This document shows positions 17,516 through 25,880 of a DNA stretch of 62,785 bases, in pieces. The notes beneath the pieces were generated by a model. It did no database searches, had not been told where the DNA came from, and was given only the letters and a program-made list of their open reading frames with translations. The stretch spans positions 1 through 62,785 of the forward strand of contig JANDJE010000012.1 in assembly GCA_024331095.1 (NCBI GenBank), given 5' to 3'. Source of the stretch: Nitrospira sp. (GTDB taxonomy: Bacteria > Nitrospirota > Nitrospiria > Nitrospirales > Nitrospiraceae). Positions within the stretch are counted from its first letter, which is position 1. Every line of letters starts with the position of its first letter. The position numbers were made by a program, and so were the translations under genes.

Positions 17516-18598
17516 ATGATTCTTCTCAATCCCGGACCGGTGAACGTCAGCGAGCGCGTGCGGCAGGCGTTGCTGCGCCCCGATATCTGTCACCGTGAGT
17601 CGGAATTCACGGAATTGTTGCACCGCATTCAGGCCAAGCTGCTTGCGGCGTTCGTGCCGGGAGCGGAGTCGGACTATGTGGCGGTGATCGTCACCGGCTC
17701 CGGCACGGCCGCCGTCGAAGCCGCGTTGATGTCGTCGTTGCCTCACGGCCGCCGCGTCCTCGTCATCAACAACGGCGTCTATGGGGACCGGATGTCCCAG
17801 ATCGTCGGACTTCATCGCTTGGGCGTGAGCGAGTTGAAGCATGACTGGACGGAGCGGCCGGATCCCGACAAATTGCTGCTGGCGCTGCGACAGCATCAGG
17901 AGGTCCATGCGGTCGCCATGGTCCATCACGAAACCACGACCGGCCTGATCAATCCGGTGCAGGAGATCGCCGAGATCGTCGACGGGCAGAATCGAGTCTT
18001 CGTGCTTGACGCCGTCAGCGCATTGGCCGGAGAACCTCTCGATATCGCCAAGTCGCACATTTACATGGTGGTGGGCACGGCAGGGAAGTGCATCCAGGGA
18101 TTCCCCGGCGTCTCGTTCGTGCTCGTGCGCAAGGGATTTGTCGAGCGAATGAGGTCGTATCCCAAACGATCGTGGTATCTGCATCTGACCCACTATATCG
18201 ACGACGAGGGACGGGGCACGATTCCGTTCACGCCGGCGGTCCAGGTGTACTACGCCTTTGATGAAGCCTTAAGCGAGCTGTTGGAAGAGGGGGTGGCCAA
18301 TCGGATTCGACGCTACAAGAAAATGGCGGCGGTCGTTCGTGAGCGCATGGCCAAGCTGGGCGTCAAAGCGGTGCTCCCTCACGACCGTCAATCGAACACG
18401 ATCACGGCGTATTATTTGCCCGAAGGCTTGTCCTATCGGACGTTGCACGATCGACTCAAGGCCGAGGGCTACGTCATCTACGCCGGTCAGGGCAATTTGG
18501 AAAACAGGATTTTCCGCGTGGCCAACATGGGGGCGCTGACCGAAGCGCAGGTGACGGGATTTCTCGACGCCTTCGAGCGCGTGTGCGGGACCGTATGA
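17516..18598 (+). CDS. Class V aminotransferase, probable 2-aminoethylphosphonate:pyruvate transaminase-like
   Basis: The 360-residue PLP enzyme starts MILLNPGPVNVSERVRQAL, a typical opening of PhnW and alanine-glyoxylate transaminases. D165 (VFVLDAVSAL) should contact the PLP ring nitrogen. K191 in TAGKCIQGFPGVSFV is the Schiff-base lysine; the segment closely resembles the KCIQGVPG segment of PhnW. In a biosynthetic setting it would aminate phosphonoacetaldehyde to 2-aminoethylphosphonate. GAGG lies six bases before ATG 17516; the longer frame upstream is unlikely. Its stop overlaps the next start (ATGA). Confidence 0.87.
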   Translation: MILLNPGPVNVSERVRQALLRPDICHRESEFTELLHRIQAKLLAAFVPGAESDYVAVIVTGSGTAAVEAALMSSLPHGRRVLVINNGVYGDRMSQIVGLHRLGVSELKHDWTERPDPDKLLLALRQHQEVHAVAMVHHETTTGLINPVQEIAEIVDGQNRVFVLDAVSALAGEPLDIAKSHIYMVVGTAGKCIQGFPGVSFVLVRKGFVERMRSYPKRSWYLHLTHYIDDEGRGTIPFTPAVQVYYAFDEALSELLEEGVANRIRRYKKMAAVVRERMAKLGVKAVLPHDRQSNTITAYYLPEGLSYRTLHDRLKAEGYVIYAGQGNLENRIFRVANMGALTEAQVTGFLDAFERVCGTV

Positions 18599-19314
18599 AA
18601 GCGATCATCCTCGCGGCCGGCGTCGGGAAGCGGCTGTGGCCGGTCACCCAGCATCGTCCCAAGTGCCTGATTGAAATCGGGGGGCGGTCGTTGCTCCATC
18701 GCTATCTGGAGACGTTGGCGTGGCTCGGCATCAAACGGGCCGACATCGTGGTGGGATACAAGCAGGAGATGATCCGTCAGGCGGTGGGGCGGGATGTCTC
18801 GGGGATCGCGGTCGATTTTCTGGTCAATGAGGAATTTCATCGGGGCAGCATTTCTTCACTCTGGATCGCCCGCGCGGCGCTTGACGACGACGTGATCGTG
18901 ATGGATGCCGACGTGCTCTTTCACCGCGATATTCTGAGGCGCCTCGTGGAGTCGCCCCACAAAAACGCCCTGCTGATGGACGAAACCGTCGTGCAGACGG
19001 GCGAAGAATGTATGGTGGCCGTGGCGGGCGGGCGCGTGATCGCCTTGTCGAAACGGCTGCCGGAGCGGTATGACTGTGCGGGGGAGGGTGTGGGATTTCT
19101 CCGGGTGCGGCACGCCGACACCCCCTATTTGATCGACTCGCTGCAGTCGTTCGTCGATCAAGGAGCGTGGAACATGGAATACGAGGACGCGCTGCTCCCC
19201 TTTTTCCAAACGGTCCCGGTCGGCTACGAGCGGATCGGCGGGTTGCCGTGGACGGAGATCGATTTTCCGGATGACGTGAGAAAAGCCGAGTTGGACGTAT
19301 TGCCGAAATTATGA
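18595..19314 (+). CDS. Sugar-phosphate/choline-phosphate-type nucleotidyltransferase
   Basis: The 239-residue protein has a complete nucleotidyltransferase signature: LAAGVGKRLWPVT, then PKCLIEIGG. A metal-binding MDADVLF and a closing WTEIDFPDD (acceptor/metal site) follow. Known relatives attach CMP or another nucleotide to phosphocholine, aminoethylphosphonate (PntC) or sugar phosphates. In this operon it is the best candidate to make CMP-aminoethylphosphonate, because the domain fused to the mutase has lost the GxGxR loop. Translation is coupled to the aminotransferase through a four-base overlap. Substrate and nucleotide are inferred. Confidence 0.87.
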   Translation: MKAIILAAGVGKRLWPVTQHRPKCLIEIGGRSLLHRYLETLAWLGIKRADIVVGYKQEMIRQAVGRDVSGIAVDFLVNEEFHRGSISSLWIARAALDDDVIVMDADVLFHRDILRRLVESPHKNALLMDETVVQTGEECMVAVAGGRVIALSKRLPERYDCAGEGVGFLRVRHADTPYLIDSLQSFVDQGAWNMEYEDALLPFFQTVPVGYERIGGLPWTEIDFPDDVRKAELDVLPKL

Positions 19315-19375
19315 GAGAGTGAACGGAGTCCTGCCGAGAGCGGGCGAGAGCGGGATTGAATCGTACGGCGTTGCA

Positions 19376-20815
19376 ATGAACGAGAGTCTTGTCCAGAAAC
19401 GCGTCGGGATCCAAGGATTGACGACGGCCATTCTGCTGCCGTCGGTCGATTTGTTCGGCGATTCGATCGAACGGCGGCGGAGGGAAGGAGTGGGGCCGCT
19501 GACGAGCGTGGTGGGAATCGGGCTGTTTCAGCGCGCGATCCTCACGTTGCAGCGGGGGGGAATCCGCCAATTGATCGTGTTGGCCGGTCCCGAGGAAGAA
19601 CAGCTCAAACAATCCTTGTGCAACGGGCCGCGGGTGACGATCCCCGTGCGATGGATGCCGGTCCGGGAATTTCCGCTCGACGATCCGAGGACATGGGAGT
19701 TTTTGGGTGCCGAAGTGGGCGACTGCGCCCTGATCTTGAGCGCGAACGCGGTCTTCTCGCGAGGTTTGATCGAGTATCTCAGGCAAGAGGCGCGAGACGG
19801 CGAGGCGATGGTCGTGGCGCAAGCGACGTCGCGATCGTCGAAGGCGGTAACCGGCGGAGGCGTCCGGCTGAGAACCCGCGCCGAGCGATTGACATCGTTT
19901 GCTCCCGCGCATTTTGACGATTCGGCCCCTGCCGCCGCCGAAATGGTGGTCTTGCCGGCCGGTCTGATGATCGCCGCGCGGGACGCCGGAACGGAAAACA
20001 GTCGGTTGCCGATCCGCCGTTGGTTGGAACGGGCGGCAGTCGAGGGGCGGGTCCGCGTCATAGAAACGGCGGAGGGCCGCGGCCTGTGGTATCAGGCGGT
20101 CAGAACTCCCGACGATCTGCCGATCGCTGAAAAGAAGCTGTTCCGTTCCCTGAGGAGCGACACGGAGGGGTTCGTCGATCGGTATTTCAACCGCAAGGTT
20201 TCTCGTTGGTTCACGCGCCTGTTTCTCGCCGCGGGACTGTCCCCCAATGCCATTACGGTCGTGGCCTCTCTGATCGGCTTTACGGCTGCGGCGGGATTTT
20301 CCATGGGCACCTATGGGGCGGGAGTCGCCGCGGCGCTGGTGTTTCAGTTGGCGGCCGTCATCGACTGCTGCGACGGCGAAGTGGCGCGATTGACGTTCGC
20401 CGAATCGCCGTTCGGCGCCTGGCTGGACCTCTTTATGGACAATCTCGTGCACATGGCCATCTTTGCGGGCATCGCGGTCGGGCTCTACACGGCGCAGGCG
20501 GGACAACCGTGGGCGTGGAGCATGTTGGCGTTTGGCGCGACGGCCGTGCTGGGAAACGGGTTGTCGTTTGCGCTGGTGGAGCGGGCGCAGAAAATCAAGG
20601 CCGCGAATCGGTGGAAGACGCCGTCGGATGCGGCCTGGGCGGAGTTCATGCTCAAGAACGTCGCCAGTCGGGATTTTTCAGTGACGCTCGTGCTGTTCGC
20701 GTTGTTCGCCAAGCTGGAATGGTTTCTTGGATTTGCGGCGATCGGTTCCTTTCTCTTCGCCGGCGTCATGGTGTGGGTCGTTCGCCCGTCGGCCGTGACC
20801 TCGACCGACGTCTGA
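19376..20815 (+). CDS. CDP-alcohol phosphotransferase fused to a degenerate nucleotidyltransferase domain
   Basis: The 479-residue protein has an N-terminal alpha/beta domain (about 1-240) resembling a nucleotidyltransferase without its GxGTR loop: PLTSVVGIGLFQRAI, LILSANAVF. The C-terminal membrane domain (about 265-479) contains the complete CDP-alcohol phosphotransferase motif. The motif residues are D333, G334, A337, R338, G347, D351 and D355, seen as DGEVARLTFAESPFGAWLDL and the following FMD. Such enzymes move a phosphoalcohol from CMP to an acceptor alcohol in the membrane. Archaeal inositol cytidylyltransferase/DIPP synthase has a similar order, but its first domain is active. Here transfer of the aminoethylphosphonate group to a lipid or polyol is plausible. 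The start could also be GTG 19319. Confidence 0.85.
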   Translation: MNESLVQKRVGIQGLTTAILLPSVDLFGDSIERRRREGVGPLTSVVGIGLFQRAILTLQRGGIRQLIVLAGPEEEQLKQSLCNGPRVTIPVRWMPVREFPLDDPRTWEFLGAEVGDCALILSANAVFSRGLIEYLRQEARDGEAMVVAQATSRSSKAVTGGGVRLRTRAERLTSFAPAHFDDSAPAAAEMVVLPAGLMIAARDAGTENSRLPIRRWLERAAVEGRVRVIETAEGRGLWYQAVRTPDDLPIAEKKLFRSLRSDTEGFVDRYFNRKVSRWFTRLFLAAGLSPNAITVVASLIGFTAAAGFSMGTYGAGVAAALVFQLAAVIDCCDGEVARLTFAESPFGAWLDLFMDNLVHMAIFAGIAVGLYTAQAGQPWAWSMLAFGATAVLGNGLSFALVERAQKIKAANRWKTPSDAAWAEFMLKNVASRDFSVTLVLFALFAKLEWFLGFAAIGSFLFAGVMVWVVRPSAVTSTDV

Positions 20816-20828
20816 GCGTGAGCCCCGC

Positions 20829-21839
20829 GTGCTTCGCTATTTCTTATTGGCGTTCGGTCTCGCCGTTCTCGGCTTTCTCATTTGGCACATCGGTCCCCTG
20901 AATATTTACGAGGCCGTCGCCAAGCTCGGTCCCTCGGCTCTCGCGGTCATCCTCTTTCCCTCTTTCATGATGTATACGGTCGAGGCTTACGGCTGGAAAG
21001 TCGTGTTGGGGCCTGCTGGGAGAGCGGTGCCGTTTTGGCGGCTGTTGGCGATCAGAACGGCCGGAGAAGTCGTGAACATGACGACTCCGACGGCCTATTT
21101 GGGCGGCGAGCCGATCAAGGCCTATCTCCTCAATAAGTACAACGTGCCGGTGGCGGAGGGAGCCGCTTCCGTGGTGATCGCCAAGACGACCATGACGATC
21201 GCCGAGGTCTGCTACATTTTAACGGGCATCGCGCTGGGATTTCTGCTGCTGGGAGCTGGAGATTCGGCCGGTTATACGGTCACGGCGGCGTTGCTGAGCG
21301 TCGGCGTGCTGGTCTGTTCGATCGCGGGTTTCGTCTTCGTGCAGCGCCGCGGTCTCTTTGCGTCGATTCTGGGGGTCGCCAGAGCGTTGCGAGTGCGAAG
21401 CGCGTTTCTGGAGTCGCAGGAAGAGCATTTGCACTCCATCGACCGGACCATTCTGGATTTCTACCGCCATCACCAACGGGTGTTCTATCTCTCGATCGGC
21501 GTGTATTTTTTCGGCTGGATGGCTGAATCGTTGGAAGTGCTGGTCATTCTGCACTATTTGGGCGGTCCCACCACCGTTCTATCGGCGTTTTCCATCGGCG
21601 CGCTCGCGGTCTTTATCAAAGGCGGGTCTTTTTTTATCCCCGGAAGCTTGGGAGCCCAGGACGGAGGAAACGTGCTGTTGCTCAAGGCGTTCGGCTACGG
21701 TGAGGTGACCGGCTTGACCTTCGCGCTGTTGCGACGATTCCGCGAGTTGGTTTGGATCGGCATCGGCCTTCTCTGCCTGGCGGTCATGGGAAAGAAAAAA
21801 GTCCACGGAGAAGTAGGGAACGTGGGTTCTCCCGGATGA
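20829..21839 (+). CDS. Flippase-like membrane protein (UPF0104/lysylphosphatidylglycerol synthase TM family)
   Basis: The 336-residue product has about eight hydrophobic segments. It carries family hallmarks: GEVVNMTTPTAYLGGEPIKA near residue 90, then GGSFFIPGSLGAQDGGNVLL in the C-terminal part. This family includes the membrane half of MprF, HpnL-type proteins and related lipid transporters, some of which flip modified lipids. Placed 13 bases after the phosphotransferase, it could translocate the finished headgroup-modified lipid. That role is inferred. A GTG start with a weak ribosome-binding site is used. Confidence 0.82.
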   Translation: MLRYFLLAFGLAVLGFLIWHIGPLNIYEAVAKLGPSALAVILFPSFMMYTVEAYGWKVVLGPAGRAVPFWRLLAIRTAGEVVNMTTPTAYLGGEPIKAYLLNKYNVPVAEGAASVVIAKTTMTIAEVCYILTGIALGFLLLGAGDSAGYTVTAALLSVGVLVCSIAGFVFVQRRGLFASILGVARALRVRSAFLESQEEHLHSIDRTILDFYRHHQRVFYLSIGVYFFGWMAESLEVLVILHYLGGPTTVLSAFSIGALAVFIKGGSFFIPGSLGAQDGGNVLLLKAFGYGEVTGLTFALLRRFRELVWIGIGLLCLAVMGKKKVHGEVGNVGSPG

Positions 21840-21869
21840 ACGTCCCTTGCCGCCGCGTCGATGTTCCTC

Positions 21870-21897
21870 TTGACTTTCAGAACCCGGAAATTATCTG
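21870..21897 (+). promoter_or_regulatory. Possible promoter of the small heat-shock gene
   Basis: TTGACT (21870-21875) and TATCTG (21892-21897) are separated by 16 bases, about 150 bases before the hsp20 start. The -10 is weak (three of six). No CTTGAA/CCCCAT pair of the heat-shock sigma type is visible. Confidence 0.3.
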
Positions 21898-22049
21898 AGA
21901 GCCGTTGCTGATACTTGACCAGGTGGAGCGCGGAGCGCCCGACACCGGCGGAGTAGCGGCGGCATCGCAGTGTCTCCCCGTTCGGGCTGACCTTCCTCGT
22001 TTCCATCGATCGACTCAATCAAGGTTTTTCGGATAAAGGAGGGATCAAG

Positions 22050-22493
22050 ATGAACAGCTATCTCCCAAGCGTGATTTCTTCCGTGCGAACCGATGAATTC
22101 GACCGGCAGATCGATCAGCTTTTTAACGAAGCGATGCGTGCATTCGGCGCGTCCGACGGTCACGGGCTATGGGCTCCCGATTGCAACGTGTGGGAGGACG
22201 ACAACGGGTTTTACATCCAGATGGCGTTGCCGGGGTGGGAGCCCAAAGACATTACGTTGGAAATGAACAACCAAGTTCTCACCATCAAAGGCGAGCGAAA
22301 CGCGCAACAGCCGGACGGGCGGGCGTATCACCTGCGCGAGATCGCGGAGGGGCGGTTCGCGCGCTTCTTCAAGCTGCCGGCTTTTGTCGATCAGGACAAG
22401 GCTTCGGCGACGCACAAACACGGTCTGTTGACCGTGACCTTTCCCAAAAAGGAAGAGGCGAAGCCTCGGCAGATTCTGATTCAAGGTTCGTAA
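22050..22493 (+). CDS. Small heat-shock protein (Hsp20/alpha-crystallin family)
   Basis: The 147-residue chaperone has an N-terminal variable arm (1-45), then an alpha-crystallin domain. The domain opens with NVWEDDNGFYIQMALPG, continues with LEMNNQVLTIKGER, and has the GLLTVTFPK strand (the A-x-x-x-n-G-v-L region). It ends in a short IQGS tail. Such proteins form large oligomers that hold denatured proteins for refolding. AAGGAGGGATCAAG upstream gives a strong start. It follows the flippase-like gene after a 210-base leader, so it probably has its own control. Confidence 0.93.
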   Translation: MNSYLPSVISSVRTDEFDRQIDQLFNEAMRAFGASDGHGLWAPDCNVWEDDNGFYIQMALPGWEPKDITLEMNNQVLTIKGERNAQQPDGRAYHLREIAEGRFARFFKLPAFVDQDKASATHKHGLLTVTFPKKEEAKPRQILIQGS

Positions 22494-22633
22494 CGGCTCG
22501 GTTGCCGACACGGATGCGAAGACCTCGCCGACGTGTTCCCGCGGCGAGACCCGCGTGGGCGGCGGTCGCCTGAAAGAAGAATCCGGAAGGCAACTCAACT
22601 CGATCATGTAACAAAGAACACGGAGGGACGTGG

Positions 22634-22843
22634 ATGAGATACGACGCACTGTGGCGACGATGGCGAAAAGAGAACGGCAGCAAAGAATCGGAACAATCCG
22701 AGCAGGCCGGCGGACGACGGGGATCGGGCGTCTGGAGCAAAGTCAGCGGCCTGTGGGGGAAAAGGAGCGAGCGCTCCCGGGCTTCCGCTGCGGAGTGTGT
22801 GATGAAAAATGATTCGCCTTCGTTGTCGCTCGGCTTGTTTTAG
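22634..22843 (+). CDS. Very small basic Trp-rich protein, unknown
   Basis: The 69-residue product (MRYDALWRRWRKENGSKESE start, then GVWSKVSGLWGKRSERSR) is Arg/Ser/Trp-rich and likely disordered or membrane-surface binding. GGAGG seven bases before the ATG, and a terminator-like hairpin whose loop contains its stop codon, support a real transcript. It is not homologous to anything I recognise. It could be a stress peptide linked to hsp20 upstream. Confidence 0.45.
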   Translation: MRYDALWRRWRKENGSKESEQSEQAGGRRGSGVWSKVSGLWGKRSERSRASAAECVMKNDSPSLSLGLF

Positions 22844-22867
22844 TTCGGCAAGTCGATTTTTTCTTTT
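22831..22867 (+). terminator. Probable intrinsic terminator
   Basis: A seven-base stem CGGCTTG/CAAGTCG (one G-U pair) with an 11-base loop, positions 22831-22855, is followed by a T-rich tract (ATTTTTTCTTTT). It closes the small gene ending at 22843. Confidence 0.45.
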
Positions 22868-22890
22868 GAGAAAGGAGGTGAACCGGCAGG

Positions 22891-23076
22891 ATGGATTGGA
22901 GTTCGGTCATTGATGCCGGACTGGTGGTCACGGGAGCGATTGCGGTGCTCGCGATGGGACTCTCAACCTTGTCCGTCGAGCCCGACGCCCTGTCCGTCTC
23001 CGAGCCGGCGGCTCGGATCCAATCGCATCAGCAAGTGTATCAAACGGACCTTGAGTCGCTTCCCAAAGCCGCCTGA
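22891..23076 (+). CDS. Small single-span membrane protein
   Basis: The 61-residue product has one hydrophobic segment (AGLVVTGAIAVLAMGLSTL) close to its N-terminus, followed by an acidic polar tail. AAGGAGGTGA about 10-12 bases upstream is an unusually perfect ribosome binding site, indicating strong translation. It is too short for a signal-peptide-only secreted protein and is probably anchored in the inner membrane with its tail outside. The gene is followed by a terminator, so it is monocistronic. Function unknown. Confidence 0.6.
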   Translation: MDWSSVIDAGLVVTGAIAVLAMGLSTLSVEPDALSVSEPAARIQSHQQVYQTDLESLPKAA

Positions 23077-23099
23077 ATTTCACGTGTCACCAGTCGGTC

Positions 23100-23141
23100 G
23101 ATGCGAGGGGAGAGGATCGAACTCTCCCCGCATCGTCTTTT
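23100..23141 (+). terminator. Intrinsic terminator of the small membrane-protein gene
   Basis: GATGC and GGGGAGAG on the 5' side pair with CTCTCCCC and GCATC on the 3' side. A two-base bulge and a loop of about seven bases complete the stem, followed by GTCTTTT. Confidence 0.75.
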
Positions 23142-23168
23142 CCCACGGGTCGGCGTCTGCCCCGGCGT

Positions 23169-25208
23169 ATGACTTATGATAGGATGCCGCGCATGAACGC
23201 GGCAATGAATCTCCTCTGGGTCGTGCTTGCGGCCGTCGGCGCGGTGGCCTTGGCCTTTGTGACGGGAATCGTCCATCCGGATGAAAAGGTCAACGGCCTC
23301 TGGCTGGTTGTGGCCGCGGCCTGCATCTATGTGCTCGCCTATCGATTTTATGGTCGCTGGCTGGCAAGCCGGGTCGTGGAGTTGAACGATCGGCACGTGA
23401 CGCCGGCGGTGCGGCTGAACGACGGCGTCAATTTCCATCCCACCAACAGAGCGGTGCTCTTCGGTCATCACTTCGCGGCGATCGCGGGGGCGGGGCCGTT
23501 GCTCGGGCCCGTGTTGGCGGCGCAATTCGGATTTCTGCCCGGGTTTCTGTGGCTCGTCATCGGCGCGGTGTTGGCCGGCGCGGTGCAGGACTTCATCATT
23601 TTGGTCGCGTCGATGAGGCGCAACGGGCGCTCGCTTCCGGAAATCGCCCACGACGAACTCGGCTCGGTCACGGGGACGGCGACGGCCGTGGCGGTGCTGT
23701 TTATCGTGGTGGTGGCGCTGGCCGGACTGGGGTTTGCCGTGGTAAACGCGCTTTACCACAATGCCTGGGGCACCTTCACGATCGCGATGACGATTCCCAT
23801 CGGCCTCATGATGGGGTTCTATCTTCAGAAATTCCGTCCCGGAGCGGTGGGGGAAGTCTCGGCGCTCGGCGTGCTGTCGCTCATCGCGGCGGTGCTGTTC
23901 GGCCGGGTTGTCGCCCAGTCCTCCTATGCTTGGCTGTTTGAGTTTGATCGACCGACGCTGGTGTGGTTGTTGGCCGGTTACGGTTTTCTCGCGTCGGTGT
24001 TGCCCGGCTGGATGTTGCTGGTTCCGCGCGGCTATCTCTCGGCGTTCATGAAATTGGGCGTGGTCGTGCTGCTCGGCCTGGGGGTCATCCTCATGGCTCC
24101 GACCATTGAGATGCCGCGCGTGACTCGGTTCGCGGCGGGCGGCGGGCCGATCATTCCCGGCACGCTCTTTCCCTTTCTGTTCATCACGATCGCATGCGGA
24201 GCGATCTCGGGGTTTCATTCGTTGGTGTCGTCGGGCACGACGCCCAAGATGATCGAGCGGGAATCGCAGGCGGTGGTGGGCTATGCCGCCATGCTCTTGG
24301 AAAGTTTCGTCGGCGTGATGGCGTTGATCGCGGCGTCGGTGTTGATTCCCGGAGACTATCTGGCGATCAACACGACGTTGAGCAGCGAAGCCTTGGCCGC
24401 CATGGGCTTCGCCCCCGCTCGGATCGCCGAGCTGTCGCAACTGGTTGAAGTGGACGTGGCCGGTCGGCCGGGTGGCGCGGTTTCTCTCGCTGTCGGCATG
24501 GCCTCGATCTTTACCGCTTTGCCGGGGATGGCCGGGTTGATGGCCTATTGGTATCAATTCGCCCTGGTGTTCGAGGCCTTGTTCATCCTGACGACGATCG
24601 ACACGGGAACCCGCGTGGCTCGCTATTTGATCCAGGAAATGACCGGGCGCGTCTACGCGCCGTTTCGCCGGATGAATTGGTGGCCCGGCGTGGTGATCAG
24701 CAGCGGGGCGGTGGTGGGGTCGTGGGCCTATCTGATCGGGACGGGCAGTATCTCGACCATTTGGCCGATGTTCGGCGCGGCCAATCAATTGCTGGGCATG
24801 TTGGCCCTCTGCATCGGCACGACGGTGCTGATCAAGATGTGGAAGTCGTCGTATCTGTGGGTGACGGCGCTGCCCATGCTCTTCGTGGGGGCGATTACGT
24901 GGAGCGGGTCCTATGAGATGTTTTGGCTGTTCCTTGGGAAGGCGTCGGCCGCCGGGGCGGGGCAGGCGTTTGCGTTGTACCTGGACGCCGCGCTGGTGGG
25001 GGTGGTGGCGTTGTTGGGCGCGATCGTCTTGAGCGACGGTCTGAAACAATGGTACGGCTATGTCATCTTGAAAAAACCGTTCGTGTCGAGCGAGGTGATC
25101 ATCATGGCGGGGGGAGGGTCGGCAGGACGGACGAGGACGGCTGCGAGCGGGGACGAGCATGATTCGGCAGCGAGATTCAGGATGCCGCATGGATCAGGCT
25201 GTTGCTGA
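23169..25208 (+). CDS. cstA: Carbon starvation protein A (CstA-type peptide/pyruvate transporter)
   Basis: The 679-residue protein has 14-18 hydrophobic segments and CstA hallmarks: YRFYGRWLASRVVELNDR near the start, then NRAVLFGHHFAAIAGAGPLL, GFHSLVSSGTTPKMIE and WPMFGAANQLL. In E. coli CstA and its relatives import peptides or pyruvate, particularly in starvation. The last 30 residues (after VIIMAGGG) are low-complexity and end in CC, unusual for the family. A LytS/LytTR-type regulator or YjiX-like partner is not adjacent. ATG 23169 or a later methionine (23184, 23193) could be the true start. Confidence 0.9.
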   Translation: MTYDRMPRMNAAMNLLWVVLAAVGAVALAFVTGIVHPDEKVNGLWLVVAAACIYVLAYRFYGRWLASRVVELNDRHVTPAVRLNDGVNFHPTNRAVLFGHHFAAIAGAGPLLGPVLAAQFGFLPGFLWLVIGAVLAGAVQDFIILVASMRRNGRSLPEIAHDELGSVTGTATAVAVLFIVVVALAGLGFAVVNALYHNAWGTFTIAMTIPIGLMMGFYLQKFRPGAVGEVSALGVLSLIAAVLFGRVVAQSSYAWLFEFDRPTLVWLLAGYGFLASVLPGWMLLVPRGYLSAFMKLGVVVLLGLGVILMAPTIEMPRVTRFAAGGGPIIPGTLFPFLFITIACGAISGFHSLVSSGTTPKMIERESQAVVGYAAMLLESFVGVMALIAASVLIPGDYLAINTTLSSEALAAMGFAPARIAELSQLVEVDVAGRPGGAVSLAVGMASIFTALPGMAGLMAYWYQFALVFEALFILTTIDTGTRVARYLIQEMTGRVYAPFRRMNWWPGVVISSGAVVGSWAYLIGTGSISTIWPMFGAANQLLGMLALCIGTTVLIKMWKSSYLWVTALPMLFVGAITWSGSYEMFWLFLGKASAAGAGQAFALYLDAALVGVVALLGAIVLSDGLKQWYGYVILKKPFVSSEVIIMAGGGSAGRTRTAASGDEHDSAARFRMPHGSGCC

Positions 25209-25346
25209 GCGGGCTTGTCCGTTCTTCCGTGCGGGAGAGCGTCGCGCGCTTTCCATCGATGTCCGTCCGCCCCTCGCGGCGCGCCTCGAAGAAACGAGCG
25301 TCAAGGGGGCCGCCTTGCTCGGATAAACGGAAGAGAGGAGGAGATC

Positions 25347-25844
25347 GTGGCGGAGCAGTATTCATTCGACGTGGTGTCGGAAGTGAACATGCAGGAGCTG
25401 AAAAACGCGCTGGATCAGGCGAACAAGGAGATCAAACAACGGTTCGACTTCAAGGACACGAAGACAGAGATCACCTTGAAGGAAAAAGAAAAGGAACTGG
25501 TCGTGGTGTCGGACGACGACTACAAACTGAAAGCGGTGCAGGACGTCATCAAGACCAAGTGCGTGAAGCGCGGCGTGTCGCTCAAAGCGTTCGACTACGG
25601 GGCCGTGGAGCTGGCGCTGGGCGGGACGGTCCGGCAAACCGCGAAAATTCAAAGCGGACTGGCGACGGAAAAGGCGAAGGAGATCGTCAAAGCGATCAAG
25701 GATTCAAAGTTGAAGGTGCAGGCGCAGATTCAAGGCGAGCAGGTGCGGGTGTCGGGGAAGAGCAAGGACGAGTTGCAGGCGACCATCTCTTTTCTCAAAG
25801 GCAAAGATTTCGGCATCGATTTGCAGTTCACGAACTATCGTTAA
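25347..25844 (+). CDS. yajQ: YajQ family nucleotide/c-di-GMP-binding protein
   Basis: The 165-residue protein matches the normal family length. The opening AEQYSFDVVSEVNMQELKNA and the later QRFDFKDTKTEI, DYKLKAVQDV and CVKRGVSLKAFDYG are family hallmarks. So is the ending KDFGIDLQFTNYR. YajQ proteins have two ferredoxin-like folds and bind nucleic acid or, in Xanthomonas, cyclic di-GMP. The GTG start at 25347 follows GAGGAGGAG; an open frame runs further upstream but reads as non-coding. Confidence 0.92.
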   Translation: MAEQYSFDVVSEVNMQELKNALDQANKEIKQRFDFKDTKTEITLKEKEKELVVVSDDDYKLKAVQDVIKTKCVKRGVSLKAFDYGAVELALGGTVRQTAKIQSGLATEKAKEIVKAIKDSKLKVQAQIQGEQVRVSGKSKDELQATISFLKGKDFGIDLQFTNYR

Positions 25845-25880
25845 AGTCCGGAGGCGGAAACGGCCCGTCTCCGCGAGAGG

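Noticed and set aside
18824..20506. Long minus-strand open frame across the nucleotidyltransferase and phosphotransferase genes
   Set aside because: It is a shadow: the plus-strand proteins have complete motifs, whereas this one has none.
23040..25190. 716-residue minus-strand frame opposite cstA
   Set aside because: It is a shadow with extreme Arg/His/Gln content; CstA is clear on the plus strand.
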